In this document: positions 52,963-59,914 of the stretch, piece after piece
Layout: every line of letters begins with the position of its first letter
Numbering within the stretch: the stretch's first letter is position 1
NCBI GenBank assembly: GCA_934700345.1
Contig: CAKUXP010000003.1
Span: forward strand, 62,001-126,000
Source: an uncultured Fibrobacter sp.
GTDB taxonomy: Bacteria; Fibrobacterota; Fibrobacteria; Fibrobacterales; Fibrobacteraceae
Direction: 5' to 3'
Length of the DNA: 64,000 bases
Position numbers and translations under genes: made by a program
Notes under the pieces: model-generated
What the model saw: only the letters and a program-made list of their open reading frames with translations
Database searches by the model: none
What the model was told of the DNA's origin: nothing

Positions 52963-54204
52963 ATGGCAAGCAAGAAGGCAAGGATTGGCGACAGCGTATA
53001 CGTGAACATGGTGACCGGCATGGGGACTCTCGAGGCGGAGAAGGCGGCGCACACGCGCGCGGCCCCTTACGCGCGGGCGGACCTGCGCGAGCTCGCGCGG
53101 ATGAAGGTGCAGGACGGGATAGCGGCCGCGATCGTCGAGACGGTCCCGGACGCGGCGTTCCGGCACGACGTCTCCATCGCCGGGGACGCGGACGGGACGG
53201 CCCTGAAGGAGGCGACGCGCGCCGGCCTCATCCAGACGCTCCGCTCCGCCGGCGAGGCGCAGAGGCTGACCGGAGGCGCGCTTGTCGTCGCGGAATACGA
53301 GGGCGACACGCCGGATTCCCTCGCGGAGCCTCCTGACGACGGGGCGAGGGTCGCAGGCTGGCGGTCCTATTCCGCCGGGAGCGTCCGCCTCGACCCGGGC
53401 GACTTCGACGGGGACGAGCCGCGGCTGTTCCGTGTCCGCCGGCTCGACGGGACGGAGACCGCCGTCTCCGCCGCTCGGTGCGTCCCGGTGAAGGGAAAGC
53501 CGCTACCCGACGTCCTCTCCGGCGACATCGGAGAGGCCTACTTCGGGACGGGGTTCCTGCGGCCGTGCGAGCAGGCAGTCAAGGACCTCGCGTCCGCCTA
53601 CTCGTCGGCCGTCGAGATGGTCCAGGAGACCGGGCTTTCCGTCTTCCGCCTCGACAGCCTCGACCAGATGCTCTCCCGCCCCGACGGCGGGATCGCCGAC
53701 GTGCAGAGGCTCATGTCCACCGTCAAGCTCGGCATGGGGTCGATGCGCGCCGTCTACCTCGGCGCGGGCGACCAGTTCGAGATGAAGAGCCACAGCTTCG
53801 CGGGCATCCCGGAACTCCTGCAGAAGCTCGCGGGCCGGGTGAGCGCCGTCTCGCGCATCCCCATCTCCGTACTCTTCGGCCAGGGGGCGACGGGCCTCGC
53901 CCAGACGAACGAGGGCGACCTCCGCGCCTTCGCCGACACCGTGGACGCCTGGCGCCAGAACTACCTCTACCGCCCGTCGTGCCGCCTCCTCGAGGAATTC
54001 TCGCGCAGGAACCTCGGAAGGGAGCTGTCGGAGTTCGAGTGGGGGCCGGTCTCCGTGATGACCGAGACCGAGAGGAACGACGCCATGGCGAAACAGGCCG
54101 ACTACCTGGTGAAATACATGCAGGCCGGCGTCATCATGCCGGACGAGGTCCGCAAGGCGGTCTTCGTGAACGGCCACAGCTTCGACGTGAGCGTCGGGGA
54201 ATAG
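52963..54204 (+). CDS. Portal protein (DUF1073-like)
   Basis: 413 residues starting MASKKARIGDSVYVNMV with AAGGAG upstream. ALKEATRAGLIQTLRSAGEA, RLTGGALVVAEYEGD and the later RIPISVLFGQGATGLAQTNEG match DUF1073 portals; the last is the signature segment. The same family name also covers proteins annotated in databases as anti-CBASS Acb1-like, but no separate phosphodiesterase domain is seen here. It forms the DNA entry ring. Confidence 0.85.
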   Translation: MASKKARIGDSVYVNMVTGMGTLEAEKAAHTRAAPYARADLRELARMKVQDGIAAAIVETVPDAAFRHDVSIAGDADGTALKEATRAGLIQTLRSAGEAQRLTGGALVVAEYEGDTPDSLAEPPDDGARVAGWRSYSAGSVRLDPGDFDGDEPRLFRVRRLDGTETAVSAARCVPVKGKPLPDVLSGDIGEAYFGTGFLRPCEQAVKDLASAYSSAVEMVQETGLSVFRLDSLDQMLSRPDGGIADVQRLMSTVKLGMGSMRAVYLGAGDQFEMKSHSFAGIPELLQKLAGRVSAVSRIPISVLFGQGATGLAQTNEGDLRAFADTVDAWRQNYLYRPSCRLLEEFSRRNLGRELSEFEWGPVSVMTETERNDAMAKQADYLVKYMQAGVIMPDEVRKAVFVNGHSFDVSVGE

Positions 54205-54212
54205 GGGGACGC

Positions 54213-55901
54213 ATGCCGGGAGAATACGCGAGCTTCGCCATGCGCGCCGTGTCGCTCGGGAGGAAGCGGGGCCGCCCGCCCGTCCTCTCGTCGAACGCCT
54301 TCTACCCCTTCGCCGCGGAGAGGCGGCTGGCCTCGCTCCTGAAGGCGGAGCTGGCACGATCCGTCCGGGAATCGCTCGCCTCCGCGCTGGGGCGGCTTTC
54401 CGACGACGGGGAGGACGACGGCTGGACGGAAGGGTTCCTTTCCGGGACGGACCGCGCCGCCTCGGAAATCGTCCTGAACGCCCGCGAGGCGTTCTCGAGA
54501 TTCTCCGAGATGACCGTGGGGACGCCCTACTACCCTCCCGACGTGGAGGAACGGGTCAAGGACGACTGGAAGGCCGAGTTCCTCGCCTGCTGCAGGTCCG
54601 CCGACTCGGACGCCAAGGCCGACATCGCCCGCGCGCTGACGGAGGCGAAGGAAAAGGGGTGGAACCGGGCGCAGGCGGAGGCCGCCGTCCTGGAGCGCCT
54701 CGACCCGAAGTACGCGAAGCGTGCCGAGCTGATAGCCCGCACCGAGACGGGCAAGCTCAACAACGCAGCAACGATGGCGACCTACCGGAGCGCCGGCGTG
54801 GAGTACTACGTGTGGCTCGCCACCCCCGACGAGCGGACGCGCCCATCCCACGCCGCCCTCAACGGCAAGATATGCGCCGTCGGCGACCCCGACCGCTGGT
54901 ACGAGGACAACCCCGACGACCCGCTGCGCCCCGTCGCGCACGGGAGGGGAAAGGACATGTACCACGGCGACCCCGGCACCGACTTCCAGTGCCGCTGCAC
55001 CAGCATACCCTGGGACCCGAGGATAGACTCGAAATACAGGGTGCGCAAGGTCCCCGAACCCGAACGGAAGCCCACGGAACTCGAGACAGCGAGGGCGGAG
55101 GCAGAGACAGCGAAAAGGAGGCGGGAGGAGGCCGAGGCGGCGAAGAGGGAGGCCGAGAGGAAGCTGGAAATCCTGCGGGCCGCGAACGCGAGGCACGCGG
55201 GGCGCATCTCCGGCTATCGGGAAAGGCTGGAGGAACGGTTCAAGCAAAGACGCGAACGGGATCGCGCTTTCGCGAAGATGGCGGAAAAGGCAAAAGCTAG
55301 GAAAGTTTCTTTCCTGAAAGTGGAAAGGCTTCGCGCCACGGTTTCGGAAGAAGAAATCATCCGAAAACTTGCCGGCGGGGACTCCACGAGCGGGTCCTGT
55401 TCATCCTTGGCGTTTGCCTATGCGGGAAACAGGGCCGGATTCGAAGTCGTCGATTTCAGGGGCGGGACAAGCTGCGACTTTTTCGCAAGGCTCGACAATA
55501 TCAAGGAAATCGTCAAGAGCGGGGGGGACGTTTCAAGCGACTACAACGGATTCAAGGTCGCGGAGTTCCTTCTCCAGAAAGTCGAGGAAAACAGGGAATA
55601 CTATTTTGCCTGTGGGCAACATGCCGCAATCATTCGCAAAGTAGGGCAAAAGTTCGAGTATCTGGAAATGCAGAGCCGATACGACCGGAAAAACGGCTTC
55701 CACGAATTGACTGCAAAGACGCTAAAAGAAAGATTTTCCGTGAAGAAATCAAGGACTTCCTACGGGACAAAACTGCCGCAGAGCGGAACGCTTATCGACA
55801 TAGCGAAACTGAAGGATTCCGCGAAATTCAGGGAACTTCTCGGCTTTATCAACACTCAACCCTCGCAGCAAAAGAAAGGCAAGCTCGGAGGCGTGAAATA
55901 G
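54213..55901 (+). CDS. MuF-type head protein fused to a papain-like toxin domain
   Basis: 562 residues. Residues about 110-265 form the Mu gpF/SPP1 gp7 head morphogenesis domain (AELIARTETGKLNNAATMAT, TPDERTRPSHAALNGK, DFQCRCTSIPW). A charged coiled coil (284-330) follows, then a C-terminal domain (about 365-545) with SGSCSSLAFAYAGNRAGFEV (C396), FACGQHAAIIRK (H470) and FEYLEMQS (E485/Q487), the Cys-His-Gln/Glu order of papain-fold toxins. DNA of the last third is less GC-rich. MuF-linked polymorphic toxins are known from temperate phages; this one would be packaged with the virion. Toxicity is inference. Confidence 0.8.
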   Translation: MPGEYASFAMRAVSLGRKRGRPPVLSSNAFYPFAAERRLASLLKAELARSVRESLASALGRLSDDGEDDGWTEGFLSGTDRAASEIVLNAREAFSRFSEMTVGTPYYPPDVEERVKDDWKAEFLACCRSADSDAKADIARALTEAKEKGWNRAQAEAAVLERLDPKYAKRAELIARTETGKLNNAATMATYRSAGVEYYVWLATPDERTRPSHAALNGKICAVGDPDRWYEDNPDDPLRPVAHGRGKDMYHGDPGTDFQCRCTSIPWDPRIDSKYRVRKVPEPERKPTELETARAEAETAKRRREEAEAAKREAERKLEILRAANARHAGRISGYRERLEERFKQRRERDRAFAKMAEKAKARKVSFLKVERLRATVSEEEIIRKLAGGDSTSGSCSSLAFAYAGNRAGFEVVDFRGGTSCDFFARLDNIKEIVKSGGDVSSDYNGFKVAEFLLQKVEENREYYFACGQHAAIIRKVGQKFEYLEMQSRYDRKNGFHELTAKTLKERFSVKKSRTSYGTKLPQSGTLIDIAKLKDSAKFRELLGFINTQPSQQKKGKLGGVK

Positions 55902-56114
55902 CTATTTTTCGCCGCCGAAGAAGTCGGCCCAGTAGGGGTTTTCCTTGTCGAAAAGGGCCTTCTGTTCCGGCGTGAAGTTCTGCGGGTAGTCCCGGAACAG
56001 GTTCAGGATTTTTTTCCCGTCGAAAGACACTTCGAGACGTCCGACTGAATCCGGATGGTCTATCCACCAGATTTTATCGTTCTTTCTTTTCTTGTAAAAG
56101 ATTTTTTCCGCCAT
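55902..56114 (-). CDS. Small protein, candidate immunity protein for the MuF toxin
   Basis: 70 residues starting MAEKIFYKKRKNDKIWWIDH. KILNLFRDYPQNFTPEQKAL and DKENPYWADFFGGE recall a small family (DUF7675-like, from memory) found beside toxin genes. Its stop codon abuts the stop of the MuF-toxin gene with no base between, in convergent orientation, so it can be expressed in the lysogen from its own promoter. Immunity is inferred from position. Confidence 0.65.
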   Translation of the reverse strand: MAEKIFYKKRKNDKIWWIDHPDSVGRLEVSFDGKKILNLFRDYPQNFTPEQKALFDKENPYWADFFGGEK

Positions 56115-56194
56115 TTCTGTCTCCGGTTTCCGTTAAAATAGCCTTTTTTTTTTCAAACGGGCACGGAAAGAGGAAAAAACCGCACCGGCGTCGC

Positions 56195-56599
56195 CTACTC
56201 GAAAAACTCCCTTTCGAAAGGCTTCAGCAACCGGCAGTTCCGTCCGGCTTCCAAGACCCTTTCGATTACGTCCTGCCCGATATGCCCTTTCGGGATGAAT
56301 ACACCCTCGTCCAGGCTTTTCGAGAACCTCGCCTCTTCGACGAAAACGACATTGGCGCAGTTCACGAACGAGTCGTGGCTGAGACACGGCAAGTCTTTCG
56401 GGGTAATTCCTACCTGCGCCAGCCCGTGTCTCCGGGACTTGGTATTTATCGTGCAGAGGGCGATGAAACCCCTCGCGTCCTTGGCGACGACCAGCAGGAA
56501 CTTTTCGTGTTCGACCTCGATGACCGATCCTGTCCTTGTAAGGACCACGGATCCGCGGACCGAGTAGGATTCCGAAATGACCGTCCGGGGAAGCTCCAT
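56195..56599 (-). CDS. Putative toxin of a Panacea pair (MazF/PemK-like barrel?)
   Basis: 134 residues starting MELPRTVISESYSVRGSVVL. Beta-rich first half (GSVIEVEHEKFLLVVAKDA, FIALCTINTK) with the look of an SH3-like barrel, then LPCLSHDSFVNCANVVFVEE and a helical end. This resembles PemK/MazF-type RNases only loosely and I cannot confirm the family. It begins 1 base after the Panacea gene stop, a tight toxin-antitoxin layout. Confidence 0.55.
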   Translation of the reverse strand: MELPRTVISESYSVRGSVVLTRTGSVIEVEHEKFLLVVAKDARGFIALCTINTKSRRHGLAQVGITPKDLPCLSHDSFVNCANVVFVEEARFSKSLDEGVFIPKGHIGQDVIERVLEAGRNCRLLKPFEREFFE

Positions 56600-56600
56600 T

Positions 56601-57158
56601 TCAGCAGTCCTCGACCGAGGCCAGGCGCTCGATGGAGTTCCGAATCTCGATATCCTCCCTGACGTTTTCCCGCAGCTCGGCGTCCGCCCCTATCTCGTCG
56701 AGAATCTCGCCTATGCGAATAGTCGTGTTCGGCCCGGCTTCGTGGGCGGACTTCCATGCGGAACCGTGGGAAATATCGGTCAGCCTCGTGAAGCTTTCGT
56801 TCTTGTATCTGGTGACGGCTCGGTCCAGTTCCTCCGTCTCTGTCTCGGAAAGGTATTTCGGGTCCGGCTTCCGCAGGGGACGGACTCCGCCGTTCCTGTC
56901 GCTTTCGCGCCTGAAGGACGCGGAACTGCCGGAGTTGATCTCCTCGTAGAGGAAATACGGGACCGGACCGAATTTCATGGCGACGTAGGTGTCGCCCGTT
57001 ATCGTCCTGCCGTATTTTTTCAGGTGGGCCAGGTCGGCGAACCAAAGTATCTTGAAAATCTTGTGGAGACGGCACTGGTCTTCCGGCAGCCTGTCGGCGA
57101 CCCACAGGGCCGCGTTAATCAGGGATTCGTTTCCAAAAAGCGGCTTCAGAATCTGCAT
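56601..57158 (-). CDS. Panacea-domain (DUF4065) protein, second copy
   Basis: 185 residues from ATG at 57158 (MQILKPLFGNESLINAALW) with AGGAGA upstream. The Panacea core is QCRLHKIFKILWFADLAHLK, then TGDTYVAMKFGPVPYFLYEE. It differs strongly from the copy at 48958-49434, so the two were acquired separately. First gene of the pair; a TATATTTTGG box lies 17 bases upstream. Confidence 0.8.
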   Translation of the reverse strand: MQILKPLFGNESLINAALWVADRLPEDQCRLHKIFKILWFADLAHLKKYGRTITGDTYVAMKFGPVPYFLYEEINSGSSASFRRESDRNGGVRPLRKPDPKYLSETETEELDRAVTRYKNESFTRLTDISHGSAWKSAHEAGPNTTIRIGEILDEIGADAELRENVREDIEIRNSIERLASVEDC

Positions 57159-57174
57159 GTCTTTTCTCCTGTCG

Positions 57175-57184
57175 CCAAAATATA
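57175..57184 (-). promoter_or_regulatory. TATATTTTGG box before the second Panacea gene
   Basis: Minus-strand TATATTTTGG; the same ten bases occur before the HigB-type toxin gene at 58140-58149. Confidence 0.45.
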
Positions 57185-57324
57185 CACAGAAAAAACCGAA
57201 GCCGAGAAAAAATATTGAAAAAGTCAAGAAATTTTCGAAACTTTTTCACAGACTTTTCGCTCCATGTGCGGACATCCGTCAGCAAAACAGCACGTTCCAC
57301 CCCCGGCGGATGTAGTTCCTGGGC

Positions 57325-57465
57325 ATGGACATACAGTACTGGGACATCGGGCGCCTCAGGCCGTACGAGGCGAACCCGAGGGAAAACGGGAACGCGATCC
57401 CGGCGGTCGCGGAGAGCATCCGCCGGTTCGGCTTCACGGTCCCCGTCGCCGCGGACGGTCTCCGA
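57325..57465 (+). pseudogene. ParB-like N-terminal fragment
   Basis: The first 46 codons encode IQYWDIGRLRPYEANPREN and AIPAVAESIRRFGFTVPV, a ParB/sulfiredoxin-like nuclease N-terminus with the NPR motif. After AADG the frame stops resembling ParB and becomes antisense to the HigA-type gene. The expected GxxR(H) helix is missing, so the gene was truncated, most likely by arrival of the HigBA module. Confidence 0.7.
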
Positions 57466-57491
57466 GACTATCCGAAGGAAGAAATCCCGCT

Positions 57492-57905
57492 TCACGGCGT
57501 CGCCTTCTTCCCGGCGGGAAACTCGAAGAACGCCGCCGGGTCCATGCCGAAGACCTCGCCGAGCTTCGACGCCATCTTCCGGGAGACGGGACGCACGCCG
57601 CGCTCCATCTCGGAGACGTTCTGGACGGAGACGCCGAGTTTTCCGGCGAGCGTCTTCTGCGTCCACCCGCGGAGGCCGCGGGCAGCCTTGACCATGTCGC
57701 CGGGGGTCATCCTTGCGGAAATCTCCCTGTACCAGTCGGTCTCTTCCACGGGAACCGACTCGTCGTCATCGCTTTCCACTTTCACGGAATCCGGGAAAGC
57801 GGACTCGAGAAACATGACGACGAACTTCGGGATGTTCTCCCCCTCGACCCTGAAGGACGCGGGGCTAGTGTTTCGCGTACGGGGCTGATTCACGACTGCC
57901 AGCAT
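57492..57905 (-). CDS. HigA-type antitoxin, XRE family
   Basis: 137 residues. Acidic N-terminal part, then the HTH MVKAARGLRGWTQKTLAGKL followed by GVSVQNVSEMERGVRPVS and a C-terminal helix. Start overlaps the toxin gene by 41 bases. It would bind and neutralise the toxin and repress the promoter. It lies on the remains of a parB-like gene. Confidence 0.8.
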   Translation of the reverse strand: MLAVVNQPRTRNTSPASFRVEGENIPKFVVMFLESAFPDSVKVESDDDESVPVEETDWYREISARMTPGDMVKAARGLRGWTQKTLAGKLGVSVQNVSEMERGVRPVSRKMASKLGEVFGMDPAAFFEFPAGKKATP

Positions 57906-58137
57906 AATACACCTCGATTGTTAAGGTTCCGTTCTCGCTTCTCCAGCAGGCGACCCACTTCCGCGACAGGTGACAGTGGTAATCGTCCTTTCCGAGCTTC
58001 GAGTAGTTCATGAAGGAAGGCTGCACTGGTCCTGTCGCTTCCACGGACTTGACTAGCGTCTTGAGCCTCATCTGTTCGGCGACCGGCATTTTCCTTGCGG
58101 ACTTTTCCGCGGACTTCCTCATCTTCACTTCGTACAT
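57865..58137 (-). CDS. HigB/RelE-type toxin
   Basis: 90 residues starting MYEVKMRKSAEKSARKMPVA. RLKTLVKSVEATGPVQPSFM, then YHCHLSRKWVACWRSENGTL and IEVYYAGSRESAPY, the fold order of RelE/HigB mRNA interferases (toxin first, antitoxin second). The ATG lies 2 bases after a TATATTTTGG box, so the message is probably leaderless. Confidence 0.8.
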   Translation of the reverse strand: MYEVKMRKSAEKSARKMPVAEQMRLKTLVKSVEATGPVQPSFMNYSKLGKDDYHCHLSRKWVACWRSENGTLTIEVYYAGSRESAPYAKH

Positions 58138-58139
58138 AA

Positions 58140-58164
58140 CCAAAATATAGCCTATTTTAGGCTA
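58140..58164 (-). promoter_or_regulatory. Promoter and operator of the HigBA-type module
   Basis: TATATTTTGG at 58140-58149 overlaps the palindrome ATAGCCTA-TTT-TAGGCTAT at 58146-58164, a good candidate site for autorepression by the XRE antitoxin. Confidence 0.6.
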
Positions 58165-58198
58165 TTCGTCAATAGGTTTCCAAAACCCCCCCCCCCGC

Positions 58199-58228
58199 GA
58201 AAAGAAAAGAACCAAAAGAAAAGTATCC
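58199..58228 (+). repeat. Module-spacer repeat R1 (hairpin-less)
   Basis: GAAAAGAAAAGAACCAAAAG followed by AAAAGTATCC, the purine-rich core shared with R2-R4. The inverted hairpin half is missing. A tract of 11 C lies just before it (58186-58196). Confidence 0.6.
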
Positions 58229-58279
58229 TTTTTTCGGACAAACCTTGACTTCCGCCCTAAAAGTATATACATTGTGTAT

Positions 58280-58546
58280 ATGATTAGATGGGAAGACAAA
58301 AAAGCCGAGAAGATTCTCCGCGAACGGGGCATAGACCTTTTCGCCGTGGAGGACGAAATCCTCTCCGGCAGATTCACGACAAGGCCGGTGGACAACCAGG
58401 AAGGGCATCCCGGGCAGATGATGTTCATCGTGGTGCTCGACGACTACGCCGTGTGCGCTCCGTTCGTCGAGGGCGAAGGCGACGATTTTTTCATCAAGAC
58501 AGCGTTCCGGTCGAGAAAGTGGAACGAAAGGAGGCCGTTATGGTAG
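58280..58546 (+). CDS. BrnT-like toxin
   Basis: 88 residues from ATG at 58280. IRWEDKKAEKILRERGIDLF opens as in BrnT-type toxins (WDxxK), and QMMFIVVLDDYAVCAPFVEG followed by DDFFIKTAFRSRKWNERR is the C-terminal pattern of a toxin subfamily that pairs with CopG-like antitoxins. It overlaps the antitoxin gene by 7 bases. TATATACATTGTGTATA upstream is palindromic and may be promoter plus operator. Confidence 0.75.
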   Translation: MIRWEDKKAEKILRERGIDLFAVEDEILSGRFTTRPVDNQEGHPGQMMFIVVLDDYAVCAPFVEGEGDDFFIKTAFRSRKWNERRPLW

Positions 58547-58824
58547 AACTCATCGACAAGCCGTTCGACGACGAGGAACGGGAACTCATGGAAGCCGCGG
58601 AAAGCGCGCCGGACGTCCGGCTGCCGGAAGCGGAGGAAGCGCGGATCCGTTCCGCGGTCGCGCGGATAGCCGCGGCGAAGACCATATCGCTCCGGGTCCA
58701 GCCGGACGACCTCATCGGCATCCGCCGGAAGGCGCGCGAGGCGGGCATGCCGTACCAGACTCTCATCAACTCGCTCATCCACAGGTACGTGAACGGGGGG
58801 ATAGCCTTCAAGGTCCCGGTCTAG
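58540..58824 (+). CDS. CopG/BrnA-like ribbon-helix-helix antitoxin
   Basis: 94 residues. Acidic N-terminus that would wrap the toxin, then TISLRVQPDDLIGIRRKARE and AGMPYQTLINSLIHRYVNGG, a ribbon-helix-helix typical of antitoxins paired with BrnT-like toxins. GGAGG occurs inside the toxin end. A terminator follows. Confidence 0.85.
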   Translation: MVELIDKPFDDEERELMEAAESAPDVRLPEAEEARIRSAVARIAAAKTISLRVQPDDLIGIRRKAREAGMPYQTLINSLIHRYVNGGIAFKVPV

Positions 58825-58855
58825 CGGACCGGAGGGTTCCCTCGTGAAAACATTC

Positions 58856-58884
58856 CCCGCCGTGTCTTGCGGCGGGTATTTTTT
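58856..58884 (+). terminator. Rho-independent terminator after the BrnT/CopG-like pair
   Basis: CCCGCCG and CGGCGGG form a 7-bp stem followed by TATTTTTT. Confidence 0.8.
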
Positions 58885-58898
58885 GTCTGTCTGGACGC

Positions 58899-58958
58899 CA
58901 AAGAAAAAAGGACCAAAAAAGAAATACTCTCCCCTATAGGGAGAGTACTTCTTTTAAA
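58899..58958 (+). repeat. Module-spacer repeat R2 with hairpin
   Basis: AAAGAAAAAAGGACCAAAAA, then TACTCTCC-CCTATA-GGGAGAGTA as a near-perfect hairpin and CTTCTTTTAAA. Nearly identical to R3. The hairpin plus T-rich tail could terminate transcription from either side. Confidence 0.75.
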
Positions 58959-58987
58959 GGTTTTCTAAGGTTTCCAAGATTCCTTTT

Positions 58988-59308
58988 TCACGGCGTCGCC
59001 CCCTTGAGCCTGGCGGCGAGTTCGACGACAGAATCCTTGACCATCGACTGGTACTTGCCGCCGGAAGCCTCCGCGGCCTGCTTGATGATGTCCACGGCGT
59101 CCTGCGGAAGCCTGATGGAATACAGGCGCATCTTCGAGTTCCGGAGCCTAGTACGGAGCGTGGACGCCTCCGCAATCCTGCGGAGTTCCTCCCTCCGGGC
59201 GTCCGTAATCTGCGGTTTCCCGGCGTGGTTCTTCTCGAAATCCGCAAGGAGCTCCCACTCCTCGTCGTCGAGGCCGAGCCTTTCGGCGTGTTCTTCAAAG
59301 GAAATCAT
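58988..59308 (-). CDS. Orphan CopG/BrnA-like antitoxin
   Basis: 106 residues from ATG at 59308 (MISFEEHAERLGLDDEEWEL), with GGAGG nine bases upstream. MRLYSIRLPQDAVDIIKQAA followed by GGKYQSMVKDSVVELAARL is a ribbon-helix-helix like the antitoxin at 58540. Its toxin survives only as a 26-codon remnant directly upstream. Confidence 0.8.
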   Translation of the reverse strand: MISFEEHAERLGLDDEEWELLADFEKNHAGKPQITDARREELRRIAEASTLRTRLRNSKMRLYSIRLPQDAVDIIKQAAEASGGKYQSMVKDSVVELAARLKGATP

Positions 59309-59385
59309 CGTGCACCTCCGAATTTTTTCTGGGCGACCCTGCTCTGGACGATGGTCTTCAGCCAGATGTCGCCGTCGGGTTCCAT
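59305..59385 (-). pseudogene. C-terminal remnant of a BrnT-like toxin
   Basis: 26 codons (MEPDGDIWLKTIVQSRVAQK, then KFGGAR) that align with the end of the toxin at 58280 (GDDFFIKTAFRSRKWNERR): GD, KT and SR are shared. It overlaps the antitoxin start (ATGA), the same arrangement as an intact pair. The first two thirds of the toxin are gone, yet a TATATT box and ATG stand directly upstream. Confidence 0.6.
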
Positions 59386-59461
59386 CTCGCCATGGACATA
59401 ATATAGGAAATGTATATACAAAAAGCAATACTTTTCTTTATTTCCCCCGAAAAAGGACGAC

Positions 59462-59520
59462 GAAAAGAAAAGGACCAAAAGAGAAGTACTCTCCTCTATA
59501 GGGAGAGTACTTCTTTTAAA
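59462..59520 (+). repeat. Module-spacer repeat R3 with hairpin
   Basis: GAAAAGAAAAGGACCAAAAG, then AGTACTCTCC-TCTATA-GGGAGAGTACT and TCTTTTAAATAATT. Best-preserved copy; the stem is 9-10 bp. Confidence 0.75.
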
Positions 59521-59523
59521 TAA

Positions 59524-59604
59524 TTACCTTACCTTTCCTTACATTACCTTACCTGCGTTATTAACCGTTATATCACCGTTATATAACGGTTATTAACCGT
59601 TATT
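59524..59604. repeat. Iteron-like repeats: TTACCTTACC and ACCGTTAT
   Basis: TTACCTTACC occurs at 59524-59533 and 59544-59553. ACCGTTAT occurs in direct or inverted form four times between 59562 and 59604, including the 16-bp perfect palindrome ACCGTTATATAACGGT at 59575-59590. The stretch is AT-rich and gene-free. Confidence 0.6.
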
Positions 59605-59664
59605 ATTGTCGCTTAAAAATTAAGCCAGATTTCGGTTTTCAAAATTTTTTTTGTAAAAAAATAC

Positions 59665-59693
59665 TTGACAAAGTAAACTAAATTGTTTATATT
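59665..59693 (+). promoter_or_regulatory. Promoter of hicAB
   Basis: TTGACA (59665-59670), 17-base spacer and TATATT (59688-59693), an almost consensus sigma-70 promoter. The spacer holds the palindrome TAAAC-TAAATT-GTTTA, a candidate HicB operator. Confidence 0.7.
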
Positions 59694-59699
59694 AAAGAC

Positions 59700-59879
59700 A
59701 TGACAGCAAGAGAAGCGATAAAGATGCTTGAATGGGGCGGCTTCCGGTTTGTCAGGCAGAACGGAACATCTCACAGGATCTACAAGAAAGACAACGTGAT
59801 GATTCCGGTGCCGATGCACCCCGGAGACCTTTCCCCGAAAGTCGAGCATCGAATAAAAAAGGCGGTAGGGCTCAAGTAG
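59700..59879 (+). CDS. hicA: HicA toxin
   Basis: 59 residues: MTAREAIKMLEWGGFRFVRQ, then NGTSHRIYKKDNVMIPVPMH and PGDLSPKVEHRIKKAVGL. The dsRBD-like fold with the catalytic His in SHRIY is characteristic of HicA mRNA interferases. ATG lies 6 bases after TATATT, so the message may be leaderless. hicB follows after 35 bases. Confidence 0.92.
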   Translation: MTAREAIKMLEWGGFRFVRQNGTSHRIYKKDNVMIPVPMHPGDLSPKVEHRIKKAVGLK

Positions 59880-59914
59880 GGCCCTCCCCTTTCGCTTCCC
59901 CAAAAGGAGATACA

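Noticed and set aside
52963..54204. Anti-CBASS Acb1 function for the DUF1073 protein
   Set aside because: Position after terL, length and the GATGLAQTNEG segment point to a portal; no 2H phosphodiesterase HxT motifs were found.
57325..57888. A full 187-residue ParB-like protein
   Set aside because: Only the first 46 residues resemble ParB; the rest is antisense to a well-supported antitoxin gene.
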